Origin: Cupriavidus taiwanensis
Lineage (GTDB): Bacteria > Pseudomonadota > Gammaproteobacteria > Burkholderiales > Burkholderiaceae
Assembly (NCBI RefSeq): GCF_900250115.1
Contig: NZ_LT984804.1
Coordinates: forward strand, 248,001-312,000
Direction of reading: 5' to 3'
DNA: 64,000 nt
Position numbers and translations under genes: made by a program. Below the pieces are notes generated by a model. That model searched no databases, was not told the origin of the DNA, and worked only from the letters and a program-made list of their open reading frames with translations. The first letter of the stretch is position 1. The number at the start of each line of letters is the position of its first letter. This document shows positions 54,222 to 63,820 of this stretch, piece by piece.

Positions 54222-55796
54222 CTACGGCGTCACGCAAGTGAAGCTGCTGTCCTCGGTCGGATCCCCCATGCCGTTGTACCGCGCATACTGCGGATACTTG
54301 CAGAGCGGACGCTTGACGGGCTTCTCATTGGGAAGCGGCGTGCTCTGCGTGGCGACCATGCCTGCCTGGGAAGGCGGGACGCCTTTCTCGATCCAGTCGA
54401 ACATGGGCCCGACCAGATCGACGGTATCGGCACCGGTGCCACCGGCGCAGTGATTCACACCCGGCGCCGTAAAGTACTCGACGAACTTGTCTGCTTCCGC
54501 CTGCCCCCCGGCGTGGGTTACGACCTTGGTGTAGTAGTCCGTTGCATTGTTGGCGGTGATCAGCCAATCCGTGAGTCCTGTCCAGAGGATCAGCTTTCCG
54601 CCGCGTGCCCGGAACTGCGTCAGATCGGGATTCACCGCGTCGATCATGGTGACGAGTTGATTCAACCGGGCAGTGTAGTGTTCCGGTTCCAGCGTCAGCG
54701 GATCAACCATCGGATCCTGGGCAACGAAGTATCTGATGAATCCATCCATCAGCAGCTTCGAAATCGCGCCTCCCCACATATGCGTGGGCGTGCCCTGCTG
54801 TTCCTCGCCCCCATATGGGAATCCCGGCCAGGTATAACTTCCATTGGCAATGTTCGTCGCCGCGTAGAAGGTACGGGCCGAGTCGATCTGGGGATCGGTC
54901 AGGCAGGCGTCGCTCTCGGCACCGGAGCATTTGAGTTCCGCGGGATCGAACTGGCAGAGGTCGGGGCGTGAGACGATTCGGTCTGCTACACCGTCAAGGG
55001 CATCGCATTTCCGGTAGACAGCGTCGGAAATTGTCTTGATCTTTGCAGTCGACAGGGCCGCGCCCGGCTTTGCCAGTTGCTTGTAGGTCTTCTGATACCA
55101 AAGGAATTGGGGCGTGTACGCGTTGGCGGGCGCGCGGGATATCACGCCATCGAACAGGTTTGGAAACCGCTGTGCCTGGATGAGGCCTTGCCTGCCGCCA
55201 CCCGAGCATCCCTCGTAGATGATCTTCGCGCTGGAGACCGGCTGCGCTCCGTAGTAGGTTTGCATGATGGCCTTGGCCGCGGGCAGCACGCGTGGCACTG
55301 CCAGATACGCATATTCATTGAGCATCTCGGAGTCCAGGGCCCATGCTTGCGTGTTGGCGGACGTATGGCCGTGATTGGTCGCGATCGTAGCGAACCCACG
55401 CTCGGCGATATTGGGGCTGTTCGAGCCATTGGGCAATCGCGTGATCGAGCCGTCGAAGCCGCCGCCGCCAAGGAATACCGTCCGCATGTTCCAACTGGTC
55501 GGCAGGTTCACTTCGAACTGCAAGTCCTGCGGCATTTGCGCGAGGACCGTACAACGCTCTGGTACGCCGTTGGCAGCAGGAACGACTTGCGCCTTCGTAA
55601 CTGTCGCGCCTTCGATGGTTTGCCCCAGGAAGTCGCTACAGGTGGTCTGCGGGGTTGCGATGGCGGTGCTGTCCGACGGCGGTGGCGCTGCAGCAGCCTT
55701 GTTTTCGTCGGACCCGCCGCAACCGCCAAGACTGCCGATGACTGCGGCACTACCCACAAACAGGAACAGCGAACGCGATATTTCGGTATGGCGCAC
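54222..55796 (-). CDS. Tannase/feruloyl-esterase family lipoprotein
   Basis: The family hydrolyses ester bonds of galloyl or feruloyl compounds; substrates for bacterial members vary. The 524-residue protein has a lipoprotein signal (FLFVGSAAVIGSLGG-C26), followed by a Ser/Pro/Ala linker. The alpha/beta hydrolase core has the nucleophile S198 in EGCSGGGRQG, an aspartate in LTDWLI and a histidine in GVNHCAGG. The cysteine next to the serine and that next to the histidine form the family's CS-D-HC arrangement. It faces the periplasm or cell surface. It is alone, convergent with flgL. Confidence 0.88.
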   Translation of the reverse strand: MRHTEISRSLFLFVGSAAVIGSLGGCGGSDENKAAAAPPPSDSTAIATPQTTCSDFLGQTIEGATVTKAQVVPAANGVPERCTVLAQMPQDLQFEVNLPTSWNMRTVFLGGGGFDGSITRLPNGSNSPNIAERGFATIATNHGHTSANTQAWALDSEMLNEYAYLAVPRVLPAAKAIMQTYYGAQPVSSAKIIYEGCSGGGRQGLIQAQRFPNLFDGVISRAPANAYTPQFLWYQKTYKQLAKPGAALSTAKIKTISDAVYRKCDALDGVADRIVSRPDLCQFDPAELKCSGAESDACLTDPQIDSARTFYAATNIANGSYTWPGFPYGGEEQQGTPTHMWGGAISKLLMDGFIRYFVAQDPMVDPLTLEPEHYTARLNQLVTMIDAVNPDLTQFRARGGKLILWTGLTDWLITANNATDYYTKVVTHAGGQAEADKFVEYFTAPGVNHCAGGTGADTVDLVGPMFDWIEKGVPPSQAGMVATQSTPLPNEKPVKRPLCKYPQYARYNGMGDPTEDSSFTCVTP

Positions 55797-56033
55797 AGTA
55801 GTCTCCTCAGGTGTCGTGAGCAGGTATGCACCCTGCTCGGTTTGGTAGCCCTTTTATGTAGAGGCTAGACATTGAGGTACGGGACAACTGTCATGTATGG
55901 GACATTGGTGCAGGGACGAGTGCCCGCCGATGCGCGGCGCTCCCAGGTGGTTGGTACTGCCGGGCATGGCATAATCGGACGCAGGATGCTCCCCGCGATC
56001 ACGGCAGGGATGGCTTAAGGCAGCAGGACCGAG

Positions 56034-56678
56034 ATGCATGATCTACTGACTTCTCCCAGGGTACGCCTGCGTCGCCGCGGTGCCGACAAGCATCCCCTTA
56101 TCCTGAAGGCCGCGCGCACGCTCATCGCGCAGTCGGGGTTCAGGGAGGCCCAGATGACGGCGATCGCCGAGGCGGCTGGCATAGCGATCGGGACGCTGTA
56201 TCGATATTTTCCGTCCAAGACCGAACTGCTTGTCGAGGTCGTCCAGTTCACGGCACAGCGGGAAGTTGATGTCGTGGCCGGCATCGCCATGCGGGATGGC
56301 ACCGCTTGCGAGCGGCTGGGCATGGCGGCCTGGACTTTCGCGAGCAGGGCGCTGCGTGGCCGGCGGCTGGCGCACGCGTTGGTGGCCGAACCGGTTGAAC
56401 CCGAAGTCGAGGCAGCAAGGCTGACCTATCACCGTGCGCTCTCGCGGGTGTTCCGCACCATCATTGATCAGGGTATTGCCAACGGGGAGTTTCCCGAACA
56501 GGACGCGGCTGCCTCGGCCGACTGCATTGTCGGATGCCTGTTCGAGGGACTCGTCGCTCCGTTGAGCAGCGAAGCAGCGCTGGCGGGCGTCCCAATGCAA
56601 AGTCAGGTGACGTCCATTATTTCCTTCTGCCTGCGTGGCGTGGCAGGAACCATGGTGGCGTTCATTCCACCGGCGTGA
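56034..56678 (+). CDS. TetR/AcrR-family regulator
   Basis: The 214-residue protein has an N-terminal helix-turn-helix (about 20-65; MTAIAEAAGIAIGTLYRYFPSKTELL) and a helical ligand-binding C-terminal domain with RALRGRRLAHALVAEPVEPE. It is on the plus strand, divergent from the tannase-family gene with about 240 bases between starts, which makes that gene a likely target. The ligand is unknown. Confidence 0.87.
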   Translation: MHDLLTSPRVRLRRRGADKHPLILKAARTLIAQSGFREAQMTAIAEAAGIAIGTLYRYFPSKTELLVEVVQFTAQREVDVVAGIAMRDGTACERLGMAAWTFASRALRGRRLAHALVAEPVEPEVEAARLTYHRALSRVFRTIIDQGIANGEFPEQDAAASADCIVGCLFEGLVAPLSSEAALAGVPMQSQVTSIISFCLRGVAGTMVAFIPPA

Positions 56679-56981
56679 CGATTCCCTGTGGAGAAGAAGA
56701 CATACACAAGTAGAACTCGGATTCTAAGTTCGATGTGTACGGAAAGACTCCTCGCGGCGCAATGCCGAGGGAAGTGCTCAGGTAAGTGGATACCCTGCGG
56801 GATCGTCCTTGACTTCGCGAGGCGGCCGCCTTAGCCTTAAGTGAATCATAATTTCACTTAAGGCCGGCGCCGACCGGCCTCCGCAGCAGGAGACGGTCGC
56901 CGTGAAAATCCTTTCCCCTTCAGCCGAGTCGGGCAAGCGCCAGAGAGCTCAGCGCTCACCCGGACTTGGGTGGCAAAGGCG
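56679..56981. other. Gap between the TetR and Crp/Fnr genes
   Basis: About 300 bases with no gene. An imperfect AT-rich inverted repeat (CTTAAGTGAA...TTCACTTAAG, about 56836-56861) could serve as an operator for one of the neighbouring regulators. Confidence 0.5.
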
Positions 56982-57785
56982 ATGAGAAGCACTAGCCCAG
57001 GCGCTTTGCAAAGCCGAGGCGTTGCCATGCGGTCGATTACTAGTGCTGAAATGGACGGCGCAGTCCATGTCCCCACGCTCTGCGGTTCGACGCTGCCACG
57101 CCATCGCACGCTTGAGGACTTCCTGCTGGCGTCAAGCTGGTTCGCCATATTGACCGACGAAGAGAAGTCGCGCGTCAAAACCGAGACGTTCGAGCGTTGC
57201 TGCGCCACGGGCGGCATGGCGTGTCATCGCGGCGATCCGGCCGATCACTGGCTCGGCGTAATCGAAGGTCTCATTAAAGTCGATACGGCCTCCGCTTGCG
57301 GTCGCGCCGTGACGTTTGCTGGCGTGCCAGCCGGATCGTGGTTTGGTGAAGGCGCAGTGCTGAAGTCGGAGATGCGGCCGTATTCGGTGGTAGCAATCAA
57401 GGACAGCCGCATTGCCTATGTGCCACGCGAGACGTTCTTGTGGCTGCTGGGGCGTAACCATGGCTTCAGCCGCTACGTCATTGACCAGCTCAATGCACGC
57501 TGCGGTTACTACGTCGGGCTGGTGCACAACTTCCGGCTCCACGAGGCCGCCGCCCGCGTCGCATTCTGCCTGGCCGAGCTATTCCACCATCAGCTCTATC
57601 CTGCCACCGAGCGCACCCTGGCGCTGTCGCAGGAAGAACTCGGCAGGCTATCCGGACTTTCCCGGCAAAACACCAACCGCGCACTCCGCGAACTGGCCGA
57701 AGCGGGCATGATCGAGATGGAATATGGAGCCATTGTGGTGATCGATCTGGAGGGACTGCGCCGGCACGCGCATATTGGCGATTAG
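56982..57785 (+). CDS. Crp/Fnr-family regulator
   Basis: The protein has an N-terminal cyclic-nucleotide-binding-type beta barrel (about 50-150; HWLGVIEGLIKVDTA, GSWFGEGAVLKSEMRPYSVVAIKDSRIAYVPRETF in pieces), a dimerisation helix and a C-terminal winged helix (LSQEELGRLSGLSRQNTNRALRELAEAGMIE). There is no Fnr-type cysteine cluster at the N-terminus. Start choice is uncertain: ATG 56982 is given, with GTG 56970 and ATG 57027 also possible. It precedes, on the opposite strand, a decayed thiolase and transport genes. Confidence 0.85.
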   Translation: MRSTSPGALQSRGVAMRSITSAEMDGAVHVPTLCGSTLPRHRTLEDFLLASSWFAILTDEEKSRVKTETFERCCATGGMACHRGDPADHWLGVIEGLIKVDTASACGRAVTFAGVPAGSWFGEGAVLKSEMRPYSVVAIKDSRIAYVPRETFLWLLGRNHGFSRYVIDQLNARCGYYVGLVHNFRLHEAAARVAFCLAELFHHQLYPATERTLALSQEELGRLSGLSRQNTNRALRELAEAGMIEMEYGAIVVIDLEGLRRHAHIGD

Positions 57786-57841
57786 CTCGCCCCGATCCAT
57801 TGAAGCCAGGGCGAGGCGGCACTCGCCCTGGCGCCCACTTG

Positions 57842-58527
57842 CTACAGCATCTCGACCGCGATTGCGGTCGCTTCACCACCCTTGATGCATAGGCTTGCGA
57901 TCCCGCGGCGGCCCTTGGCCTTGCGCAGCGCACCCAGCAGCGTTACCAGAATCCGGGCACCCGAAGCGCCAATCGGATGACCGGGCGCACAGGCCCCGCC
58001 GTGCATGTTGACGCGAGCGGCATCGAGGGACAGATCGCGAATTGCAGCCATCGTGACCTCGGCAACGGCCTCATTGATTTCCCAAAGATCGACGCAAGCC
58101 GTGTCCCAGCGAATCTCATGCTGCAGCTCCCGTATGGCCCCGATGGGAGCGGTGGCAAACGTCACCGGAGCCTGTGCGTGGGTGGGCATGGCCAACCACG
58201 CGGGCGATCGGGCTCAAGCCCAGGCTCTCCGCGATAGAGGCCTTCGTCAGCACCAATGCTGCGGCCACGTCCGAAATCGAACTGGAGTTGGCCGCAGTGA
58301 CAGTGCCATCCTTTCTGAAGGCGGGCTTCAGCGACGCGATCTTGTCGACATTTGCCTTAAGCGGTTGCTCGTCATCAGCAACGGTGGGCGTCGCACCTTT
58401 CCTGTCCACGATCGATATCGAAGCGGTCTCCCATGCGAAGCTCCCGTCCCGGATCGCCGACTGGGCGCGTTGCGTGGAAAGCACCGCCCATCCGTCCTGC
58501 GCTTCGCGATCCGCCACCGGTCACGAT
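57842..58527 (-). pseudogene. Thiolase (acetyl-CoA acetyltransferase), truncated and frameshifted
   Basis: Two overlapping minus-strand frames encode the C-terminal half of a thiolase. The upstream frame has ADREAQDGWAVLSTQRAQSA, LKPAFRKDGTVTAANSSSISD and AALVLTKASIAESLGL. The downstream frame has [33 protein letters not shown] and the terminal [16 protein letters not shown]. They meet near 58160, indicating a frameshift. The N-terminal half with the acyl-accepting cysteine is missing altogether. The gene cannot encode an active enzyme. Confidence 0.75.
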
Positions 58528-58568
58528 AAATTCATTGCCCGAGATTCTCATGATGATGGGCCTCTATT

Positions 58569-59954
58569 TCAGTGGTTCGTCGGTTGATGCGCCGGCACGG
58601 ACCCCAGCGCCGCGCGCGAGGTCATTTTTTCTGGCTGGTTCAGTGCCGCGGCGCTCTTGCGATGGTCAATCAGCATGACGGCGAGCGTACCGACAAGACC
58701 GGCAACGCCGATGGCCAGGAAGTTCTGTTCCAATGGCAGCTTCATTGCCACCAGCGCACCGATGAGGACCGGGGCGATGATGGCACCCAGTCGCCCGATC
58801 CCCGACGCGAATCCGACGCCAGTCGAGCGAATGGAACCGGGGTAGAACTCACCCGCGTAGGCATAGGCCAGCAACTGCGTCCCGAGGGTAGAAGCGCCCA
58901 CGACAAATACGAGGACAAAGAGCAGTTCTGTCGCCTTGGTGTAGCCCATGAGCGCGAGGGAGACGGCGCCCGTGGCATAGAACGCCACCAGCACGTGCTT
59001 GATATTGAGTCGGTCACCGAGCCATCCACCGCCAATGGCACCGCAGACCGCGCCAATGTTAAAGACGAGCACGAAGTTCAGCGCCGAGCCCAGGCTGTAT
59101 CCGGACAACGCCATGAGTTTGGTCAGCCACGAACTGAGCGCGTAGACCATGAAGAGCCCAGTGAAGAACGCCACCCAGATCATCAGCGTGCTAAGGGCTC
59201 TACCCTGCGAGAAGAGCGCAGCCACCGGAGCATTGGAAGCGAGTGCCTCGGACGGGACGAAGAACTGATAGCGGTCACCCTGCTTCAATCCCGGTGCCAG
59301 GCGTCGCGCTATCCGCTCCAGTTCGGCATGGCGACCCTTTTTTGCGAGTAAGGCAGGGGACTCCGGCATGGTCCACAAAATGAACGGGATGAAAAAAATC
59401 GGCAGGCCCGCGACGAAGAACACCGCTTGCCATCCGTACGTCCCGATCAGTTGCTTGCCGGTCAGCGCCACCAGGATGCCGCCGATCGAATATCCGGCAA
59501 AAACCAGGGTGACCAGCCGGGCGCGCATTTTGGCCGGTGCGAATTCGCCCATCTGGGCCGTGACAACGGGCAGTACGCCGCCGATGCCAAGTCCTGCGAG
59601 GAAGCGCGTCACGCTGAATGTGACGGGATCCGTGGTGAGCCCGGCCGCGGCCGTAAACAAGCTGAACAGCGCGACACAGATGCAGATGGACAGCTTGCGC
59701 CCGATCCTCTCGGCCATTGTGCCCAGGTAGATCGCGCCGACCATCATGCCGAACAGCGCGGAGCTGGCCATGAACCCGGCCTTGGTGGCGTCCACGCCCA
59801 TTTCTTTCATGATCGAGGGCAAGGCCGCCCCGACCACCGCAAGATCATAGCCATCGAGAACCAGTATGGCGACACACCAGAACAGGATCACGGCGTGGAA
59901 TCGCGAGAAGCGCGCGTCTTCTGCCAACTTTTGTACATTGATTTCGGTTTTCAT
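58569..59954 (-). CDS. Aromatic acid:H+ symporter, MFS (AAHS, PcaK/BenK-like)
   Basis: A 461-residue major facilitator protein of the AAHS group, which imports compounds such as benzoate or 4-hydroxybenzoate. Twelve transmembrane helices are evident. Helix 1 carries the group's DGYD motif (LVLDGYDLAVVG), the helix 2-3 loop reads GTMAERIGRKL, and the helix 8-9 loop GGWLGDRLNIK. GGAGGAGACAG precedes the ATG at 59954. It is co-oriented with the thiolase remnant and nitroreductase. The exact substrate is not assigned. Confidence 0.9.
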   Translation of the reverse strand: MKTEINVQKLAEDARFSRFHAVILFWCVAILVLDGYDLAVVGAALPSIMKEMGVDATKAGFMASSALFGMMVGAIYLGTMAERIGRKLSICICVALFSLFTAAAGLTTDPVTFSVTRFLAGLGIGGVLPVVTAQMGEFAPAKMRARLVTLVFAGYSIGGILVALTGKQLIGTYGWQAVFFVAGLPIFFIPFILWTMPESPALLAKKGRHAELERIARRLAPGLKQGDRYQFFVPSEALASNAPVAALFSQGRALSTLMIWVAFFTGLFMVYALSSWLTKLMALSGYSLGSALNFVLVFNIGAVCGAIGGGWLGDRLNIKHVLVAFYATGAVSLALMGYTKATELLFVLVFVVGASTLGTQLLAYAYAGEFYPGSIRSTGVGFASGIGRLGAIIAPVLIGALVAMKLPLEQNFLAIGVAGLVGTLAVMLIDHRKSAAALNQPEKMTSRAALGSVPAHQPTNH

Positions 59955-60011
59955 CTGTCTCCTCCATGCGGTGATGGATGGGTTGCTTTGTCAGTAAGGC
60001 TTCATGCCTCT

Positions 60012-60731
60012 TTATGTGTGAACGACGGTAAAGCTGGATGCGGGCGCACGGTCCGATACCAGTTGGTTTTCCACACGCTCGTCGTCCGCGTACCCCAGGC
60101 TCATACCGACCAGGAATTTCTCCTCTGGCCCCAATGAAAGCTCCCGGCGAATGATGGCGTGGTACTTCATGAAGGCGGCCTGCGGGCAGGTACTGAGCCC
60201 ATATGTGCGGGCCACGACCATGAGGTTCTGAAGGAACATCCCGTAGTCGATCAGGCTGCCTTCATTCATGAGCCGGTCGACGGTGAAAAACAGGCCAACG
60301 GGTGCGTCGAAGAACTGATAGTTCCGACCATGCTGGGCATGCATGCGCGCCTTGTTTCCCTTCTCGATGCCGAGCAGGCCGTAAAGCCTCCACCCCACTT
60401 CACGGCGTCGATCCAGATACGGTGGCACCCACTCGTCCGGGTAGTACGCCCACTCGTCAGCATGGGCGCCGGACTGTGCGGGGTCATCGTCGACCTGCTT
60501 GATTGCCGCGCAAATGCGGTCGCGAGCCGGCCCGGTCACGACATGCACTTGCCACGGCTGGATATTCACGCCCGTGGCGGCAAACCGGGCGACATCGAGG
60601 ATCTTGTGGACGGTTTCCACGTCGACGGGCTGCGGACGGAAGGCTCTGACGCTGCGGCGGGTGACGATCGCCCATTCAACCGCCTCGCGGACAGACTGGA
60701 GTTCGGCGGGCGGGGGTGCAACTCTGTTCAT
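60012..60731 (-). CDS. Nitroreductase-family FMN oxidoreductase
   Basis: The 239-residue protein has the nitroreductase fold markers: FMN-binding TRRSVRAFRPQPVD near the start, ARFAATGVNIQPWQVHVV, and MFLQNLMVVARTYGLSTCPQAAF toward the end. Such enzymes reduce nitro groups, quinones or enoates with NAD(P)H. It lies 57 bases upstream of the MFS gene on the same strand and diverges from the acyl-CoA ligase. Its place in the pathway is unknown. Confidence 0.88.
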   Translation of the reverse strand: MNRVAPPPAELQSVREAVEWAIVTRRSVRAFRPQPVDVETVHKILDVARFAATGVNIQPWQVHVVTGPARDRICAAIKQVDDDPAQSGAHADEWAYYPDEWVPPYLDRRREVGWRLYGLLGIEKGNKARMHAQHGRNYQFFDAPVGLFFTVDRLMNEGSLIDYGMFLQNLMVVARTYGLSTCPQAAFMKYHAIIRRELSLGPEEKFLVGMSLGYADDERVENQLVSDRAPASSFTVVHT

Positions 60732-60909
60732 GCTTGCTCTCTCGATATGTCGTAGACATCTGGCGGACTCCGGTCGGAGATTAGGAGCAAGAGCGGGGGC
60801 GCACTGTCATGTGCGAGACAGTCTCGACGGTGGCCGGTCGCTACATTTTTGTTTCCACAACCAGCGATAGCTGATGAACCGGTGCGGCACGTCAGGCAGG
60901 AGACAAAAG

Positions 60910-62559
60910 ATGAACGCCAACATTTATCAGGCAGGACTTGAGCGCAACGCGGCCAACCATGTGCCGTTGACGCCCTTGCAGTTCCTGGATCGGTGCGCCG
61001 AGCAGTATCCTGAGCGAACCGCGATCGTCCATGGCAGCCTCCGTCAGTCCTGGAGGACAACGCGGGACCGCTGCCGCCGCCTTGCCAGCGCGCTCGTGAA
61101 GCGCGGCGTCCAGCGCGGTGATACGGTTTCCATCCTGGCGCCAAATACTCCTGCCATGGTCGAGGCCCATCACGGTGTCCCGCTAAGCGGTGCGGTGCTC
61201 AATGCCATCAACTGCCGGCTGGACGCGGATGGCGTGAGGTTCATCCTGGCCCATGGCGAAGCCAGGATCCTGTTGGTAGACAGCGAATTCGCCGCGCTCG
61301 CTGCAAGCGCTCTGCAAGGCCTGGAAAATCCACCAGTGGTGGTCGACATTCTCGACACTGAAGGGCCTGCCGGGAGCCGACTGGGCGCGCTCGACTATGA
61401 GCAGCTTCTGAGCGAAGGCGATGCCGACTTCGGCGGCATCTGGCCCGATGACGAGTGGGATGCCATCACACTCAACTACACATCCGGCACGACTTCGGAC
61501 CCCAAGGGTGTGGTGCCGAGCCATCGGGGCGCATACCTGATGAGCATGCTTCAGCTGACCGACTGGGGCATGCCGCGCGGGCCGCGGTATCTGTGGACGC
61601 TTCCCATGTTCCACGCAAATGGCTGGTGCTTCGCGTGGGCCATAACTGCCGCGGCGGGCACCCATGTCTGCTTGCGCAAGGTCACGGCGGCGAATATCTT
61701 TCACGCCATTGACGCGCATAAGGTCGACCACTTCTGTGCTGCACCCATCGTCCTGGCATCGATTGCGACGGCATCGGAATCCGAGCGTTGCACGTTTTCG
61801 CATGCGGTCAGGGTGCGGACGGCGGGATCGCCGCCGCCGGCAAGTGTCCTGAAGGCTGTGATGGAAATGGGCTTCGATGTGGAGCACGTCTACGGCATCA
61901 CGGAGGCCTCGGGAACGCCGGTCAGTTCATATCGCGATCCGGCTTGGGATGACAAGCCCATCGAAGAAAAAGCCCGGCTGATGTCGCGCCAGGGCAATCG
62001 GGCCGCCGCCCTGGAAGGGCTACGCGTTGCCGATCCCGACACCATGGAGCCGGTACCCTGCGATGGCAAGACGCAAGGCGAGTTGCTGCTACGCGGCAAT
62101 ATCGTGATGAAGGGTTACCTGAAGAACCCCCAGGCGACCGTAGCCGCATTTGGTGGCGGCTGGTTTCACACTGGTGACGTCGCGGTCATGCATCCCGACG
62201 GATATATACAGATCACGGACCGATCCAAGGATGTGATCATATCGGGCGGGGAGAACATCTCGTCGGTGGAGGTTGAAGATGTCTTGCATCAACACCCCGC
62301 GGTCTTGATTGCCGCCGTGGTAGCCCAGCCACATCCGAAGTGGGGGGAGTCGCCCTGTGCCTTTATCGAACTGAAGCCGGGAGTCGACGCACCCGCGGAA
62401 AAGGAGGTCATTGATTTCTGTCGTGATCGGTTGGCCCATTACAAATGCCCGGTGAGGGTTATATATGGTCCATTGCCGAAGACCGGTACGGGAAAGATCC
62501 AGAAGTACCGCCTGCGCGAACTCGCGAAGAGTCGCGAGGCCATTTCCGAAATTGTGTGA
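60910..62559 (+). CDS. AMP-dependent acyl-CoA synthetase
   Basis: The 549-residue adenylate-forming enzyme activates a carboxylic acid to a CoA thioester. The P-loop [11 protein letters not shown] has S in place of the more usual G but keeps the catalytic lysine. [32 protein letters not shown] and the C-terminal catalytic lysine in [12 protein letters not shown] are intact. The ATG at 60910 follows CAGGAG; an upstream in-frame ATG adds twelve residues. It resembles short/medium-chain or cinnamate-type ligases, but the substrate is not assigned. It diverges from the nitroreductase gene. Confidence 0.9.
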   Translation: MNANIYQAGLERNAANHVPLTPLQFLDRCAEQYPERTAIVHGSLRQSWRTTRDRCRRLASALVKRGVQRGDTVSILAPNTPAMVEAHHGVPLSGAVLNAINCRLDADGVRFILAHGEARILLVDSEFAALAASALQGLENPPVVVDILDTEGPAGSRLGALDYEQLLSEGDADFGGIWPDDEWDAITLNYTSGTTSDPKGVVPSHRGAYLMSMLQLTDWGMPRGPRYLWTLPMFHANGWCFAWAITAAAGTHVCLRKVTAANIFHAIDAHKVDHFCAAPIVLASIATASESERCTFSHAVRVRTAGSPPPASVLKAVMEMGFDVEHVYGITEASGTPVSSYRDPAWDDKPIEEKARLMSRQGNRAAALEGLRVADPDTMEPVPCDGKTQGELLLRGNIVMKGYLKNPQATVAAFGGGWFHTGDVAVMHPDGYIQITDRSKDVIISGGENISSVEVEDVLHQHPAVLIAAVVAQPHPKWGESPCAFIELKPGVDAPAEKEVIDFCRDRLAHYKCPVRVIYGPLPKTGTGKIQKYRLRELAKSREAISEIV

Positions 62560-62788
62560 TCGTAGTGGGATCCAGCTCGAAGTACCTTCATCTGATGAGT
62601 CGGATAGGGCCCCACAAGCGAAAAACCGTGATTGTCATTGCAAGGAAAATCGGTCGCCAAACCGGTCAACGTGCTTCCCTGTCGATTGAGCTTTATCTCG
62701 ATTGACAAGTCATGATCGAGAAGCGTTCAGAGCAACGGCCCTGAACGCTATATCCTTCCAGGCACAAACAGACCGTGCGGCCACCACC

Positions 62789-63769
62789 CTATTGAAGCTG
62801 GATATTCGCCTGCTTCACCACCGCCCGCCATTTGCTCAGGTCGGCTGACAGCGTGCTGGCGAGCCTGGATGGATCGCCCCCTAACGGGATCGCGCCCATA
62901 TCGGCCAAAGCTTTGGCGACGTCGGGATTTGACAGCGTTCTGTTGAGGGCGGCGTTCATGCGCTGAACGATGGGGTCGGGCGTTCCCTTGGGCGCCAACA
63001 CCGCAAACCACGTTGACGATATGAGCGAGGCATGTCCCAGTTCGGTCGTCGTCGGAACATCCGGCAAGGCAGGTGATCGCTTAGCCGACATGATGGCCAG
63101 AGCCTTGACCTTGTGAGCCTTGACCTGGCCGATGATTCCCGGCACCAGCTGGAACATCACTTGTATGTCGTTGGCGAGGAGGTTGGTGGTGGCTGTCCCT
63201 GGCGCGCTATAGGGAACGTGAGTCATGCTGACGCCGGTCTCGCGGCTGAACAATTCTCCGGCCAGGTGCATCGAGCTTCCATTACCCGAGCTGCCGTAGT
63301 TCAGTTCGCCATTGTGCGCTTTGGCGTAGGAGATGAAATCCGCCAAAGCGTTCACCGGCAAGGTGTTGTTGACCACCAGAACGTTGGGCACCTCGGCGAC
63401 CATGGAAACCGGTGCGAAGCTTGATTGCGGATCGAAGGGCAGTTTGCGGTACAGGCTTGGGTTGACGGCCAGCGTGCCGGCCCAGGAGAGCAGGAAGGTG
63501 TAGCCGTTCGGTTTTGCGGCGGCCGCCAGTCCGGCGCCGATGTTTCCGTTGGCCCCGCCGCGATTGTCGACGACAACAGTTGCATTCAGCTCGCGCTTGA
63601 GGTTTTGTGCGAGCAAGCGCGCGATCGTGTCGCCGGTGCCGCCGCCTCCGGGGGCGGGAACGATCAGGCTGATCGGCTTGGACGGCTCCGGCCATGCATC
63701 GGCGTAGCTCGCCTGTGCGACCGCCAGCAACGCTGCCGCCATCTGTACCTTGCAAACATGCTTGAACAT
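62789..63769 (-). CDS. Bug/TctC-family substrate-binding protein
   Basis: Bug proteins are periplasmic receptors, very abundant in Burkholderiales, that bind carboxylates and similar small solutes, sometimes for tripartite tricarboxylate transporters. The 326-residue protein has a signal peptide (MFKHVCKVQMAAALLAVAQASYA) and the family's ISLIVPAPGGGGTGDTIARLLA opening, VDNRGGANGNIGAGLAAAAKPNGYT, and the C-terminal WFAVLAPKGTPDPIVQRMNAAL. No TctAB membrane genes are adjacent. The ligand is unknown. Confidence 0.92.
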   Translation of the reverse strand: MFKHVCKVQMAAALLAVAQASYADAWPEPSKPISLIVPAPGGGGTGDTIARLLAQNLKRELNATVVVDNRGGANGNIGAGLAAAAKPNGYTFLLSWAGTLAVNPSLYRKLPFDPQSSFAPVSMVAEVPNVLVVNNTLPVNALADFISYAKAHNGELNYGSSGNGSSMHLAGELFSRETGVSMTHVPYSAPGTATTNLLANDIQVMFQLVPGIIGQVKAHKVKALAIMSAKRSPALPDVPTTTELGHASLISSTWFAVLAPKGTPDPIVQRMNAALNRTLSNPDVAKALADMGAIPLGGDPSRLASTLSADLSKWRAVVKQANIQLQ

Positions 63770-63820
63770 AGTGTCTCCTGCTTCTTCTGATGTGTCCTGG
63801 GCTTCCGACCGGGGTTATCG

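Noticed and set aside
58500..58560. Possible N-terminal start of the thiolase near 58536
   Set aside because: A short frame resembles a thiolase N-terminus, but the same bases encode the mid-domain of the thiolase in the other frame, so the likeness is probably chance.
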